A DNA stretch of 64,000 nucleotides, taken from NCBI GenBank assembly GCA_033977485.1, contig CM066994.1:13513585-13577584 (forward strand), read 5' to 3'. The position numbers and the translations under genes are program-made. The notes under the pieces were generated by a model. That model saw only the letters and a program-made list of their open reading frames with translations, made no database searches and had not been told where the DNA came from. Source of the stretch: Hydrangea macrophylla (lineage: Eukaryota; Streptophyta; Magnoliopsida; Cornales; Hydrangeaceae). Of the stretch, positions 44,977 through 57,267 are shown piece after piece; the stretch's first letter is position 1, and the number at the start of each line of letters is the position of its first letter.

Positions 44977-45163
44977 TTTTGTATTTAAGCCTAATTAAAA
45001 CTATAGAGAGTTAAGGGTGTGTTTCGTGGTTGAGAATTTCCTAAATTTGGGTGGTGTTGGCTCCGTTTGGGTCCTTGGGGGTTGGGGGAACAAATGGGAA
45101 TGGATAAATTGGTCATTTTATCTACTACTAATATAATACTCCTACGTACAAGTGTTAAAAGCA

Positions 45164-45285
45164 AACACGTTTGGGTGGGGCCCACTTTTCCTCCAATCAA
45201 ACTACGAAGCAGCACTCATATCATATATTACTCTTAACCTCTCTCTGACTTGGAGAGAGAGAGAGAGAGGGAGAGAGAGACCACG
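45164..45285 (+). promoter_or_regulatory. Probable core promoter and leader of the Mpv17-family gene
   Basis: TGGGGCCCAC near 45176 fits the TCP/site II class common in genes for organelle proteins. CTCCAATCAA (45191-45200) is a CCAAT-type site and CATATATTA (about 45222) a possible TATA element. A GA microsatellite (about 45254-45281) probably lies in the 5' leader. The transposon nest ends about 140-180 bp upstream of these sites. Motif calls are inference. Confidence 0.45.
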
Positions 45286-45328
45286 TCGATTGATTCCGAA
45301 ACACTCGCCTCTGTTCCTCCCCCAAAAA

Positions 45329-48300
45329 ATGGCCTCTCTCAACAGCTTCACACCCCAGAGATTTCTCACCCTCTCCAAACCCAAACCCACAATTTCCCAC
45401 CTAAAGCCCCTCTCCGTGTCATATCCACAATTTTCCAGACCAACCCAGACCCAGATTTTCCCGAGAAACAAACAGATTAACCGAATCGTTGTTGGGTCAG
45501 TATCAAAAGAACTCGACGTTCTACCAGTTCAGAGCAGTGATTGTACGGACCATCAGGACGGTGTTGTGAGTGGAATTGAGAGAGAGGTTGAAGGTGAGAT
45601 CTCGATTGTGAACCAGGTGGTTGGTGGGTTCGGAAATGAAGGTGGAATGTTGTCTTTTGAGGGGTTTGGTTCTTCGGTTTCTTCTTCTGGCGGGTCTGAT
45701 CGGAAGAGTCAGGAAGATGAAGATTTTGAGAAGTTGATTGATAGAGCGATTAATGCCACAATTGTTCTGGCAGCTGGGAGTTTTGCGGTTACTAAGTTGC
45801 TTACAATTGATCAGAACTACTGGCATGTGAGTGTGTATACATACATATATATATATATATACATATATCCAGATATAAGTGGGAGTCCCAACTTAATAAG
45901 TTGTCGGATTTCTGTTTTCAGCCGTTAGATCCCTTTTTTATTAAAGTTATTGTAGTTGCTGAACTGCAACTTATTAGTGGCTGAACTGCAACTTATTAAT
46001 TAGATGATTGTTTTGATGGGTTTTGAATATTTGGGAATAATTAGATGATTAATTATGAGATTTGCGCGGGAATGATTTGGGTTATTGATGTTCAATGACA
46101 ACATGTATAATTTCAAATTGGAAATGGGTCTTCACAAACATCTGAGTTTTTTTTTTTTTCACAAATTAATTTAAGGTTGTTAGCTTTGAAAGTTCTGGAG
46201 TAATTTCTCTTTTAAATGATCAGCATTATGAAGATTTCTTAGTTGCTTTGATTTATACTCTTTATAGAAACTAAAACCTACTTTGAAGATTGTAAAATCT
46301 TCTCAATTGCAAGAACTGTTCTACACACTATATGGTTCCTTCATGGTATACTTCTCAGTATTGTATATTTTGCTCCCTTCACCTATATCAATATTAGCTG
46401 TGATTGTTGGTGCGCTTTTTATTTAATTCATTGAAGCTGTGTTTTTCTAAAATATGTTACTTTAAAATTTACAGAATTCGTAATCGTGGATGATTTGTCG
46501 GTGCATATATATGAGAAGGTCTCATGTTCTGTTTTAGTTATCAATTTCATAGTTTGGTTGAATCATTGTATGGGTATTGACAGTTGCGGATATTTTTTTT
46601 TTTGGTTTTGATAGCTCATATGGAAAGTAGGAGTTAGTAAAGTTTAGAACTACTGCCAAAGGTATTAGTGTGACTTATGTATAGTAATCGAATTGAAGTG
46701 GAGTATTACATGGGAACTAAAAAGAGTACCCAGTATGTTTCCTAAAATGTGAAGGAACTGTGTAAATCACTGTTACTTACGGACTGATTTAGTGCTTACA
46801 GAATTGAAGGAAAAAAGGTTTATTGTGATTTAAGGCAGTAAGAAAAGACCTGCAAGCTTTCGGCTTATGTCTCAGGATTCATGTGGCAAATGGTTGGGAT
46901 AAAGTTTGTTTATTTGATTACTAAGAGCCCGTTTGGTATGGGTGTCGGAATAAGAGATTTTTGAAAAAGTAGTAAATTACTGCAGTGAGGAACAGATTTT
47001 TGAAGAAGATGTGAATTTTTTTTGCCCAACAGACTCAAAATCTCTGAATAATCTCGAATAAGTGATTGTTGATTCCATATAAGATAATCTGAATTGATTC
47101 TTAGTCATGTTTTAAGTTTTCTCTGGGAGACAAGATTATCATACATATTTAGCTTTAAAGATGAAAATTGGGTTTGATTGAGGATTTGTTAGACGTCATA
47201 TTAATTTAAAACTAAAATGTATGGACAGACAACTTCTGTAATCAATTTCTTGTTGGTTGTGTTTTGAAATATGAAGTTATTTTCTGTCACTATTTTTGTA
47301 ATTGATGATGCTTCGGAGCTTAAGGACACATTTTAAGTTGTGCCCAGTATATATTGACTTCGATATCAAAGTAACTTTCAATTGTTGTGTATGTTCTGAA
47401 ATCATTTATTATTTTTTTTCAATGTGTTTTTATAAAGGTGGTTTTATTAAGTCAATGTTCTGAAATGATTGATCTTATTTTCTGCTTCTTTAATTTTAGG
47501 GATGGACCCTTTATGAGATAGTGAGATATGCACCTCAACACAATTGGAGCGCATACGAGGAAGCTCTTAAGAGAAATCCAGTTTTAGCAAAAATGGTGAT
47601 CAGCGGAGTTGTTTACTCTGTAGGGGATTGGATTGCGCAGGTTTGTTGCAAAACTATTATCTATACTGTGTAAAGTTTCTTGGGCTCTGTTTGGTTTATG
47701 GAATTAGCAAGGGAAAAGAAAGAGAACACTGAGGAAAACGCTATTCTTTGTTTGGTTAGTAAGGAAAACAGTGAGGTATAAGGTGAAAATTAAGTTACAA
47801 ATTTTGAATTTGTGAGTCCCTTCCCTTCTTCGTTTCTTAATTTGGTGTTATATTTTGAAAATGTTTGAGTTTCTAATGACATTAATACATGAAGGAAAAC
47901 TGATGGGAAAACACAAGGGGAACACCTTTATTTCTTGCTTACTTTTCTATTTTCCTTCTCCAAACAGAGCCTACATAAATTTTTTTACAGCTGTCAATTA
48001 GCTCATGTTATGTAAACCAGCAGTGCTACGAACTGTGAATCGGTTATGAATCGTATTTGAAAAAGCAAATAATAGGACATATGTATGGAATGTATACACA
48101 TAAAAACACATGTACAATGCATAAATGAACAAAATAACAATTTAACACAAGTTTCATGCTATTTCAATGCTTAAAAAGGTTGGAAGTTTCCACCTTTTTA
48201 CTTAAAACCTAAAACTTCAAAAGTTCAAACTTAGGATTTTTGAATCGAATTGAATAATAAATTGTATTAGGTTGTATGAAACTCAATCGACTCGTATGAA

Positions 48301-51300
48301 TCGACCGATTCTAACAACCATGATTATGAGTACTGTTTAAAGGTTTCTGAATGGATCCTTTTACAGCTGTTAAATTAATTCATAATATATAAACTTGCAG
48401 TGCTACGAAGGAAAACCCCTTTTCGAGTTTGACCGGGCCCGCATGTTCAGATCAGGCCTTGTGGGCTTTACTCTACATGGATCTCTTTCTCATTATTATT
48501 ACCAGTTCTGTGAGGTAATTAATGTGACTTTCAATTTTTTCACAGCAAACTCATTTATTTCCTTTCCGTGGTTTATAGAAACAAACTCTCTGGTTTTCAG
48601 GCACTTTTCCCTTTCCATGAATGGTGGGTGGTTCCTGCTAAAGTAGTCTTTGATCAGACTGCATGGTCAGCAATTTGGAACAGCATTTACTATACAGTTT
48701 TGGGATTACTGCGATTTGAATCTCCAGTCAGTATTTTCAGTGAATTGAAGGCAACATTTTTCCCCATGTTGACGGTAAGAAGACATTTTCTTTTATCTTT
48801 CTTTGTTCTTTGGTATGTTTATTTTAATCCGCTTAAGATTCTAGGGGGTGTTTGGAAAGCTAAGAACCGGTTTTTCTCTGGTTCTTCAGCGAACCAGTTT
48901 GGTATATTCAATTATTTGGTAGATGCCCTTTTGTTGTATATGGGTTTGTGTCTATTCTAATATCACTATTAAAACAGGTTCTTTGTCAAACCGGCATAAT
49001 GTTGTATAGAATATGAGAATTTGATTGAACACGATCCTATTTCATGAGTTCCCAAACATATCCTTTGAGGGTGTTTGGGAAGGCAAATAGTATGTTTTGT
49101 GGTTCATATGTGAACGCGTTCCGTAAATGCAAGTGTTTGGTGAATATCGTTTCCTTGCAAAGAATCGGTTTTGCGGTTCATAAGTGAACGCGTTCCGTTA
49201 ATGCAAGTGTTTGGTGAATATCCTTTTCTTGCAAGGAGTCCGTGGTTAGTCTCAAATCTCCTTTAGAGCCTGTTCTTTGTCAAAACAACATAACCTTGGT
49301 TCTTATAATACCAAATAGAAAGTAGACTGGGATTGAACCAGTTAAACAGGCCCTAAGAGTCAATATTTGGAAAGACTTCCCCCTTTGTGCTTCATCCATA
49401 AGAGGGTACGAGGATCATGGTAGCTTCGGGACTAAGCTTGAGTACTTGATGGAAAATTAATTAGGCAGTATATCAAATCTGTATTTTAATTGTCTTTTGA
49501 GAAATTAACTCATGCTCATGCTCAAGGGGGTTATTGTAAGATTAATGCTATGCTTTCCAAAATTTGTATCCCAAATGGTTCCCAAACACAAGTGGCGGTG
49601 TGACCACTTTCAATAATGGTGAGACCATTTCAACATTCTCCAATCAAAATCAAGTGGGCCCACCACCACTTGTGTTTGGGAACCATTTGGGATGCAAAAT
49701 TTGGGAAGCATAGCATTACTCTTAATTGTAAATTCTGGGCTTTATAAGAAAAATGAAAAATGCATTACTATGGTATCGATAAGCTATTGCGGTTTTAGTA
49801 ACTTTGTATACTCATATCCATGGTTAGAATTGTACGATTCACGATTCGATTCGATTCTCACACTGAACGATTCGAATCGTGCCTACGAATCGGAAATCGC
49901 ACTAAATCGGCGATTCATGATTTGATTTGGGGCGATTCACGATTTGATTCGGGATGATTCACAATTCGATTCACACGATTCATCAAAATTTTGAGTTTCG
50001 CTTTTACAAAAAAGGGTGTGGTCTTATTATTATTATTTTTATTATTAGTTTCTGTGTTAAATGCCCCTGGTTGTACAACTTCTACATATAAAGCTTATGC
50101 TTGTTAGTAAATAAATATGTGACTAGTAAAATAACGCCAATCTTTTTATTAGGAAAAATCAACAATAATGCCATTAATACATAGTCCTTATGTTTGTTCT
50201 GTTTTCATTTTCACATTCATGCATGATGTGAAGTGTTGGGCTTCACATCCTAAAAAAAGCACATTTTATATGTATATGCGTGTTTTATGTGCATATACAA
50301 ATGTATTATTATTTCTTTTCTAAAAAAGGGTATCTTTCGATTCAGGATTTGATTCGATTCACGATTCATATTTTTGGCTAACCGATTCATGCTTTGACAA
50401 CATTGCTCATATCATATGACACTTAAATAAAAATATGTATTTGAACCATCACTTATATATACATATATTGCTCATTCTAACACTGTTCTTGGACTCGGCT
50501 TGTATCTCAGGCAGGGTGGAAGCTGTGGCCATTTGCTCACCTGATTACCTATGGTGTGGTTCCTGTAGAACAAAGGCTTCTTTGGGTTGACTGCGTAGAG
50601 CTTATATGGGTGACTATACTCTCAACGTAAGTAATGAATCTGGAAATTTCTACCGCATCTGAAGAAATCTGGTGCAAATGGATTTTTTTTTTCTTTTGAG
50701 GAAAGTTTTGGTTTGGATGAATAAAAAGTGCACGAATCTGCCGATAAAATCCTCGGTGAAGATTAGAAATTAAAAGATTTCAAAATGTAACAAGAACTCG
50801 AGAAAAGAGCAAGGGACTAAAATTTTTTAATGTATTTTTCAACCTATTTTCTTTTCCTTCTTATTTTCCTTATCAATTAGTCGAAGTAAAGTGTTTTCTT
50901 TTCCTTTCCCTCATTGTATTGATAAACCAAACGGAGCCTAAAGGAATCATTCATAGGCTCATGACTTTTTTGGCTGCTTTAGGCTTTGTTTGGTCTTTTT
51001 TGGATTGAGTGAAGGAAAAGAAAAGAAACATAAAGGACAACATTTTCCTTTGGTTGGTTACTTAGAAAATAGGTAAGCAAAGAGAATAAGTTGAGAAATA
51101 AATTAAATATTTTGAATGTTGTGAGTCCCTTTCTTTATTCAATATTCTTATATTAAAATTTTATTTGAGGAATATTTAATTTTTAATGTTATTTAAGCAT
51201 GAAGAAAAACACCAGGGAACTAGTTTTTCTTTCCCTTTTCTCCATTCTAAAATCTCTTTGAAAACTGATTCTTTGCAAAATCAACATAGCCTTGAGTCTC

Positions 51301-51630
51301 GTAAAAACTAGATAGAAACTCAGACTAGGACTGGACCAGATCGTATTCCAAGCAATTCAATCAATTCGAAACAGACCCTTAGTAGCCTGAAAATATTACC
51401 GGCTGTTGGTTTTGATACTCTCTCTTTATGTATTGGTTTAGTGTTTCACGTATCAGAATATATATATATATATATCTATATATGTATTGGCTGTCTCTAA
51501 CATTGTTTTGACATTATCTTTTGATAGTTACTCAAATGAGAAATCAGAAGCAAGAATTTCAGAGGCTCCATCAGACGATAATTCGAATCCTTCATCTATA
51601 TGTCCTCCAGAGGTATGCCAAAGTGACTGA
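45329..51630 (+). CDS. Mpv17/PMP22 family membrane protein, probably plastid-targeted
   Basis: Six exons: 45329-45826, 47500-47640, 48401-48514, 48601-48774, 50511-50626 and 51528-51630, all with GT...AG borders. They sum to 1146 bp, 381 codons plus stop TGA. Residues 1-50 are Ser/Thr/Pro-rich with few acids, like a chloroplast transit peptide. Residues about 60-135 are a low-complexity linker and about 138-160 a hydrophobic segment (ATIVLAAGSFAVTKLL). The Mpv17/PMP22 domain fills the C-terminal part: WSAYEEALKRNPVLAKM, GDWIAQ, RARMFRSGLVGF, KVVFDQTAW, and a stretch from GWKLWPFAHLITYGVVPVEQ to LWVDCVELIW that is the family signature. Similar plant proteins are annotated as peroxisomal or chloroplast membrane proteins, probably channel-like; biochemical role unknown. 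It resembles Arabidopsis At5g19750 by recollection. Introns hold several MITEs. Confidence 0.92.
45827..47499 (+). other. Intron 1 of the Mpv17-family gene
   Basis: Starts GTGAGTGTG and ends TTAATTTTAG. It holds a TA microsatellite near 45845-45861 and AT-rich DNA. No other gene or clear element was recognised. Confidence 0.8.
47679..47972. mobile_element. MITE-like fold-back in intron 2
   Basis: Bounded by GGCTCTGTTTGG and CCAAACAGAGCC, a pair common at the ends of plant hAT-like MITEs. No convincing 8-bp duplication. Confidence 0.55.
48035..48325. repeat. Diverged MITE with GAATCGG/CCGATTC ends in intron 2
   Basis: GTGAATCGGTTATGAATCG on the left, and AATCGACCGATTCTAACAACC on the right as the partial inverse. 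The same vocabulary recurs in intron 4 (49820-50405), so both are probably one family. Ends uncertain. Confidence 0.4.
49543..49718. mobile_element. Fold-back MITE in intron 4, 176 bp
   Basis: Long inverted ends: TAATGCTATGCTTTCC on the left and GGGAAGCATAGCATTA on the right, continuing through CCCAAATGGTTCCCAAACAC and its inverse for about 60 bp. Target duplication not resolved. Confidence 0.75.
49820..50405. repeat. MITE rich in CGATTCACGATTC words, intron 4
   Basis: Repeated GATTCGATTC, ACGATTCACGATT and inverted AATCGTGAATCG words, with a non-repetitive T-rich middle. Looks like an old fold-back element. Boundaries are approximate. Confidence 0.45.
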
Positions 51631-52242
51631 AAATAGTATGCAAGTATTATAATAAAGGCAGCACTTAAGAGCTGCATTATAAGATTTTGAGTTTGCATCA
51701 TTCCTTTTTGACTTAGGAGTGAATCGATCGAGAACGAGAGGCGGGTTTAAGAGACAAAAGATGAGATTATCCAGTTCATAGGCAACAATAGGCGATGAAA
51801 TCGATACACAATTTGGATCGTGCCATTGATTCGTACTTTTATGTAAATTCACCATTCATATTCCTGTATGTAAATTCACCACTTAATTGAGTTATCAAAC
51901 ACACCCTTACTAAACACTTGAATTTGTGGAACCTGTTCCTTATGAACCAAAGAACCGATTATTTAGTTTCCCAAACAGCCTCGTAGTTTGAGATGAAAAG
52001 GTCAATAGTGATTTTTGTTTCATTTTTTTTAAGGGGGAGGGGGATGAAGTTCGAACAGTATGCATTGGAGGAGACTTATATATGCCAAACTCTTTGCCAC
52101 TTAATTGAGCTATACTAACCTATGCACTTGCATGTTATTGACCTTGTCTTGTGGGAAGACTTTTCTAAATTCAGAAATTAAGAGAAAGTGGCTTGCATAT
52201 AGGATTAGGGGCTGTTTGGGATGACTCATAACAGGTTGTAGT
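51631..52242. other. 3' flank of the Mpv17-family gene, no other gene seen
   Basis: Probably contains the 3' untranslated region. There are AT-rich runs, but no clear polyadenylation signal can be singled out. Confidence 0.5.
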
Positions 52243-52362
52243 TCATATATATATATTTGATCGTGCACTACACAAGGGAGGTAGTGGTCTCCTCAGTCCC
52301 AACCCACAGGGCCGGCCCTGAGACAAAGCGGCGAAGCCGTCGCATGGGGCCTCATTTTTAGG

Positions 52363-54862
52363 CAGGGTCGGATCCAGAGTTTTAAGTAAGGGGGCAAAAT
52401 TTACACGGGGTTTGGGTGTAGTGCCCATACTCGATTTTCTTTTTTTTTAAACAAATTTTTTGACAAAAATATTACAATTTTGTGTCGTGATTTCGTAAAT
52501 TTGTATTGAAAGATAAAACATAATTATGTAGGGGTAAACTAATTTCGTTCACAAATTTTTTTTAACAAAACATTTGTATTATATAGTACCAATGTCTAAC
52601 ACTATATATATATATATATATATATTATTTTATTTTATTTTATATATAATACTAACAATGACTAACACTATGTGAATATGAACAAATCCACGTGATGGAT
52701 GAGAGAGAGAGAGAGAGAGGGGGAGAGAGTTCCTAAGAAGTACTAGAAGTCTAGACCCAGTACTGTAGTGCATTGGACCTAATAAAAATTTAAAAGAAGT
52801 CAATGTTAGCCGTTAGGGGGCATTTGTAGAAGGAAAAATAATAAGGATTATTAAAAATCACTTTTATTTAAAAAATAATATTGCACTCTCCTTTTTCTCC
52901 TTAATCTGTGCGGATTGATGATGCACTTTCCTTGTATAACAAAAATTTGTCAAACGATTTTTGACTCATTTAATGAATGAATATGGCACAAACTTAAATA
53001 TGGTCCCAGTTGTTTCTTTTATCTGACTTTTCATATATTTTAATAAATTTCACAACATGTATTGTGAGTTGTTTTATTTTCATTATTTTTTTTTTGTTCC
53101 TTAAAGTGGACACAATATGATATACGCAATGTTCATCCCCAAAGGGTGATAGTGTAATGCAAATTGTCAATTTTACAGAATGGATGTTGTGATATTTACG
53201 AATATTGTTCGATTATAATAACGCTTACTAAGCTAAAGGAAGCAAATGTGTTGCACATATTTTGATCACATATTTTGATTTTTGTGAAATTCTCAAATGA
53301 TGAATTCAACATATACGTAAACCAAATGAAGTGATGATGAAGTGAATTTCACTGACAATCGGATTGTGAAATTCTCAACCTACTTCCGATTTGTCAAAAC
53401 ACTCAAGAATTAATCAAGGCAAGTGTTGTGCTTTGAGTGTGAAACCCACAAACTTATTTGCAATGAAATCCCACATGCAATTATGTTTTGTGTTCACAAC
53501 TAATTTTAATTGGTTGTGATTTGCATAATCAAACCTGCATTTGAGTAGATCTTTTTGAGATGTGAGATTTCAAAAAATGGTAAATAAGTACACTAACAAA
53601 TACACACAAGTTCAAGAATTAGTTAGATTTAGGATTAATTAGTGAATTTCGCAAAGCATATTGTTTTCAAGAATTGTGGAGTAATCATATCCGTAATGTT
53701 ATCAAATTCACAAAATGGATGTTTGTTATATCTCCAATTGATTATTTATGCATACATTGCTTTGATGGAAGTGGTGCATGTGGTGATGAAATTCACAGTC
53801 AATCTGGGTAACTAGTTTCTGATAGCAAATTGGAATTCTGAAACATTTTTATAATTTGTCATAACATGCAAAGATTAAGACGGAAAATTTTTGTTTGGTT
53901 TTGAAACCCCCATAATGCTTGAAAAGAAATCTCAGAGTCAAATCTAGACTTGTTTTCTTAGGTTCGCTTCGACTGATATATTTTATGGAATCCATATTGT
54001 GAATGATGAAATTCAAAAACACAAATTTGAAATTTTGTTAATTTCTCAAAACATCTAAGCAAACAATGGAAATTTAATTAGAGGTTCTTGAATTACATGA
54101 CACCATGTTGGTGTAGGGTGGTTGTTTGATGTTTGCAGATTGTCCCAAATTACAGCCATAACCTACCTTTCTTCCCCATTTTCTGTATTTTGATATCCTT
54201 CCAATGACTTTGTGACTGGTTCCCCAACTTCAAAGCTCCCCCGCAGTTCTTGAGCCAGCCGGATTCTTGAAGAAACCCTGAACCAGTCACCGGAATTTTG
54301 CAGAGCAAATCCTTGGTTTGTGTGGTCGTTGTTTTTAAATGACTATCTCAATGGTGAATTTATGATATAGATTTATGAACTTTCCATTTGTAAAGAAATT
54401 TGGGACTTTCCTTTTGTAAAATGCGAGAATGGTCCTAGGGGTGCTTTGGGACTGAAAAACTGAAATGGACTTGATCCAAAACTTCCTTAACCGAGGGTCC
54501 TATTGCCAAAATAACCTATTATAGAGGGATATAAGACCAATTATCCCAAAAATTAAAAGATAGTCATCTACTTTTTTAAAATAAAAAAGAAATCAAGTTA
54601 AAATTAAAAATTAAAAGCACATCAACTTTTGATTTTTTTTTTAAAAAATAAATAAATAAATAAATTACACTTACCCCATCTTCTTCCTCACCACCACCTC
54701 CATCAGTTGCACCACCATGGCTGGCCACCACCACCACACCAGGACCACCACCAGCACCACCATCACCACCTCCATCAGTTGCACCACCATGGCTGGCCAC
54801 CACCACCACACCAGGACCACCACCACCACCAGCCACCCCCACCACCAAATATCCCCACTATA

Positions 54863-54909
<47 letters not shown>

Positions 54910-55740
54910 CACACATAAGCATATATGGAGTATATCTTATATATGGCTACCACTACGCCAACCTCTCTCTATCTCTTCTCTCTTCTCACCATCACCACCA
55001 TGACCCTCCTCCCTCATCCCTCATCCACCCCTGTCACTGCAGCAAAAATAAAAAAAGTTGTAGGTTGAAACAACTGTCCAAACGGAAGGAGCATCTCACC
55101 AAACTTATTGGGAGCAACTCTCCAAAAGTAAGGAGCAACTCACCAAACGGAAAGAGTAAAGTTGCTCCATACGTTTGTTGAGTTGCTCTCGATACGTTTA
55201 TTGAGTTGCTCCTCTGTTTGGACAATTGCTCAAAAAATCTACACCTTGCTCCACCACCAACACCACCACCCCCACCCCCACCCCCACCCCCACCCCCACC
55301 TCTCTATCTCTTCTCTCCCTTTGATCTCTTCTTTCACTTTTCTCATTGCTACCACTACCACGGGCCACCTCGCTCATCCACCATCGTCACTATACAAAAA
55401 AAAAAAAAAAAAAAGTATAGGTTTTTGGAGCAATTATCCAAACAGAAGGAGCAACTCATCAAACGTATTGGGAGCAACTCACCAAACGCATCGGGAGCAA
55501 CTCACCAAACGTAAGGAGCAACATTATTCTTTCCATTTGGTGAGTTGCTCCTACCGTTTGGACAGTTGCTCCAACCTGCAACTCTTTCTCTCTCTCTCTC
55601 TTTTATTTTATTTTATTTTTTCTGCAGTAGCAGAGGTGGATGAGGGAGGAAGGTCGTGCTGGTGATGGTGAGAAGAGAGAAGAGATAGAGAGAGGTTGGG
55701 GGTGGTGGTGATGGTGGCCATATATAAGATATATAAACTC

Positions 55741-55810
<70 letters not shown>

Positions 55811-56203
55811 TGTGGTGGGGGTGGCTGGTGGTCGTGGTGTGGTGGTGGCCGGCCATAGTGGTGACATCTAGTGGAGATGCTGGTGAGGAAGAAGATAGGG
55901 GGTAAATGTAATTTATTTATTTATTTATTTTAACAAAATCAAAAAGTTGATGTGTTTTTAAATTTTTAGTTTTAACTTGATTTCCTTTTCATTTTGAAAA
56001 ACTAGGTGACTGTCCTTTAATATTTCTTATAAAAGTAGACTAATTTGTAATAATACCTAATAAAAAACAATGTCGGGGACTAAGGGAGCAAAACCTGGTG
56101 TACTTTTAAGGTAGGCATAGTGTACTATGTACAGGGTGGTGTAGATTTTCAAGAAGTGAGGGGGGGCAACAGCCCCTTGAGGATCAATTTGCGTCTGCCC
56201 CTG
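52363..56203. mobile_element. Inner non-autonomous hAT element, 3841 bp including a fold-back insertion
   Basis: Ends CAGGGTCGGATCCAGAG and, on the other strand, CAGGGGCAGACGCAAAT, a common plant hAT terminus. Perfect 8-bp duplication TTTTTAGG at 52355-52362 and 56204-56211. The interior (52363-54500) is AT-rich and has no transposase-like frame, so the element needs a helper. Confidence 0.87.
54510..56065. mobile_element. Large fold-back element, about 1.5 kb, with iterated GAGCAACTCACCAAACG
   Basis: The two ends are inverted copies over roughly 500 bp: AAATCAAGTTAAAA and AAGCACATCAACTTTT-type sequence, an (AAAT)n run, a CCACC/GGTGG-rich block, a CT/GA plus TA microsatellite block, a CATCACCACC block, and CTGCAG. 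The centre (55070-55580) has at least eight direct or inverted copies of GGAGCAACTCACCAAACG. The ends are approximate and no target duplication was found. The His-, Trp- or Pro-rich frames here are not genes. Confidence 0.72.
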
Positions 56204-56753
56204 TTTTTAGGTATCATTTTTAGGCTTATTTTCATCTAATTTCTTTTTAATTTTATAAAATTTATTATTTTTAGGCCTATTTTCTTCTAATTTAATTCTT
56301 CTTAATTTTTATGAAACTTATCATTTTTAGGCCTATTTTATTCTAATTTATATGAAACTTAGCATAAAGGACTTATTTTTTAGACTCCTTTGAAAGTTCG
56401 CTTGAGGCCTCGACCAAGTTTTGACCATCTCAAAGCTGACCTTGCCAACCCATAAACCTCCTACCCATGAGACTCGAACTTGAAACTACCTGCAAGTGGA
56501 AAAGAAACCCTTTACCACTGGGTCCATCTCTTGATTGGTGTCATATAAATATATTTGATTGTTTGGTAAATGCTATGTTCTTAACTCATTTAAATTCACT
56601 CTTAAAACATGTAGTTCTTTGGCAATCAATATGTAAACTAGTTCATGTTTTACAAATTTCCAAACAGGCCGCAGACGTACAAACATAATGGATATTTGGT
56701 TGAATAGATACAACAATGAGCAACTGTTTAGCCTAGTTGCTAAAAAAACTCTA

Positions 56754-56911
56754 GAGTAAAGATTGGAACACACCCAAAGACAACTTTTGGGATACAACCT
56801 AAAAGATGTGTTTATATCTCTCCTGTGATGTCACTAGACTCCACAGTGACACAGGACAGAGATAGACACATCTCTTGTGTTGTGTCTTTGGGTGTGTCCC
56901 AAATATTATCG
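56754..56911. mobile_element. Mutator-type MITE, GAGTAATATTTGGG family (copy 2)
   Basis: 158 bp with GAGTAAAGATTGGAACACAC at the left end. The central arms ATCTCTCCTGTGATGTCACT and AGTGACACAGGACAGAGAT pair. Perfect 9-bp duplication AAAACTCTA at 56745-56753 and 56912-56920. Confidence 0.87.
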
Positions 56912-57267
56912 AAAACTCTATATGCACGCTAATACCAGGGTTCAAACCTTGCCCCTCCTCACATTCCTGCCACTTATGTCCTAGCACGAAACAATTACAC
57001 TAAATGATAAAAAAAAAAGGGAAAAAAAAGAACAGATATATACTACAATGTTTTTACCTAGTTTTGAACGTGAAAGAGCTGGAAAGTGATTAGCATTATT
57101 ACTGATTGTAATATACAACTGTTTGTGTATTTAATGCCTTAATTATGGGCTTTGACAATTTGAATTTGGGGCTAATAGTATACCTAACTGATTACTTGTT
57201 TGGGGGACAAAGTGGGTCATTGCAAGTTGCAACCCATAAGTTCCTTATCATCTTCCAATTTTATTTA

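Larger units (their letters stand above)
35067..44991. mobile_element. Inner Mutator-like fold-back element (about 0.4 kb without its insertion)
   Basis: Left end GGGTTAATTACAAAACAC; the right end, after the retrotransposon, reads GTATGTTTTGTATTTAAGCC. Flanked by TAATTAAAA at 35058-35066 and 44992-45000, a perfect 9-bp duplication. Internal arms (GAAGTTTGGTCAT/ATGACCAAACTTC) fold back. The Tat element at 35449-44976 sits in its right arm. Confidence 0.85.
34728..45026. mobile_element. Outer Mutator-like fold-back element, split by the nest at 35067-44991
   Basis: The left part (34728-35066) starts GGGTTAAATACAAAGTATA and is clearly the same family as the element at 35067. The right part is only about 26 bp (45001-45026, TTAAGGGTGTGTTTCGT-like) and is inferred from resemblance to the complement of the left end. 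No target duplication found, so the right boundary is weak. Confidence 0.5.
52307..56444. mobile_element. Outer hAT-type element (about 290 bp without insertion)
   Basis: Inverted ends CAGGGCCGGC and, on the other strand, CAAGGTCAGC, diverged but alignable for about 45 bp to GGCCTCA. Flanked by a perfect 8-bp duplication CCAACCCA (52299-52306 and 56445-56452). No transposase. Interrupted by the inner hAT element. Confidence 0.83.
52262..56540 (-). mobile_element. tRNA-derived SINE split by a nested hAT insertion
   Basis: The two halves, 52262-52306 and 56453-56540, make a SINE of about 130 bp on the - strand. Its right part has an A box (TGGACCCAGTGGT on the - strand) and a B box (GTTCGAGTC). 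The outer edges carry a 19-bp direct repeat starting TCATATA (52243-52261 and 56541-56559; one mismatch). The hAT duplication CCAACCCA lies inside it. Confidence 0.78.

Noticed and set aside
48568..48960. 130-residue + strand frame around exon 4
   Set aside because: Only 48601-48774 is coding; the rest runs into introns 3 and 4 across good splice sites.
54576..55905. His-, Pro-, Trp- and Gly-rich frames
   Set aside because: Translation of CCA/GGT-rich and CT/TA blocks of the fold-back element on both strands.
52299..56452. Taking 52307-56444 as one large autonomous hAT transposon
   Set aside because: A second, inner set of hAT ends with its own 8-bp duplication explains the length, and no transposase frame exists.
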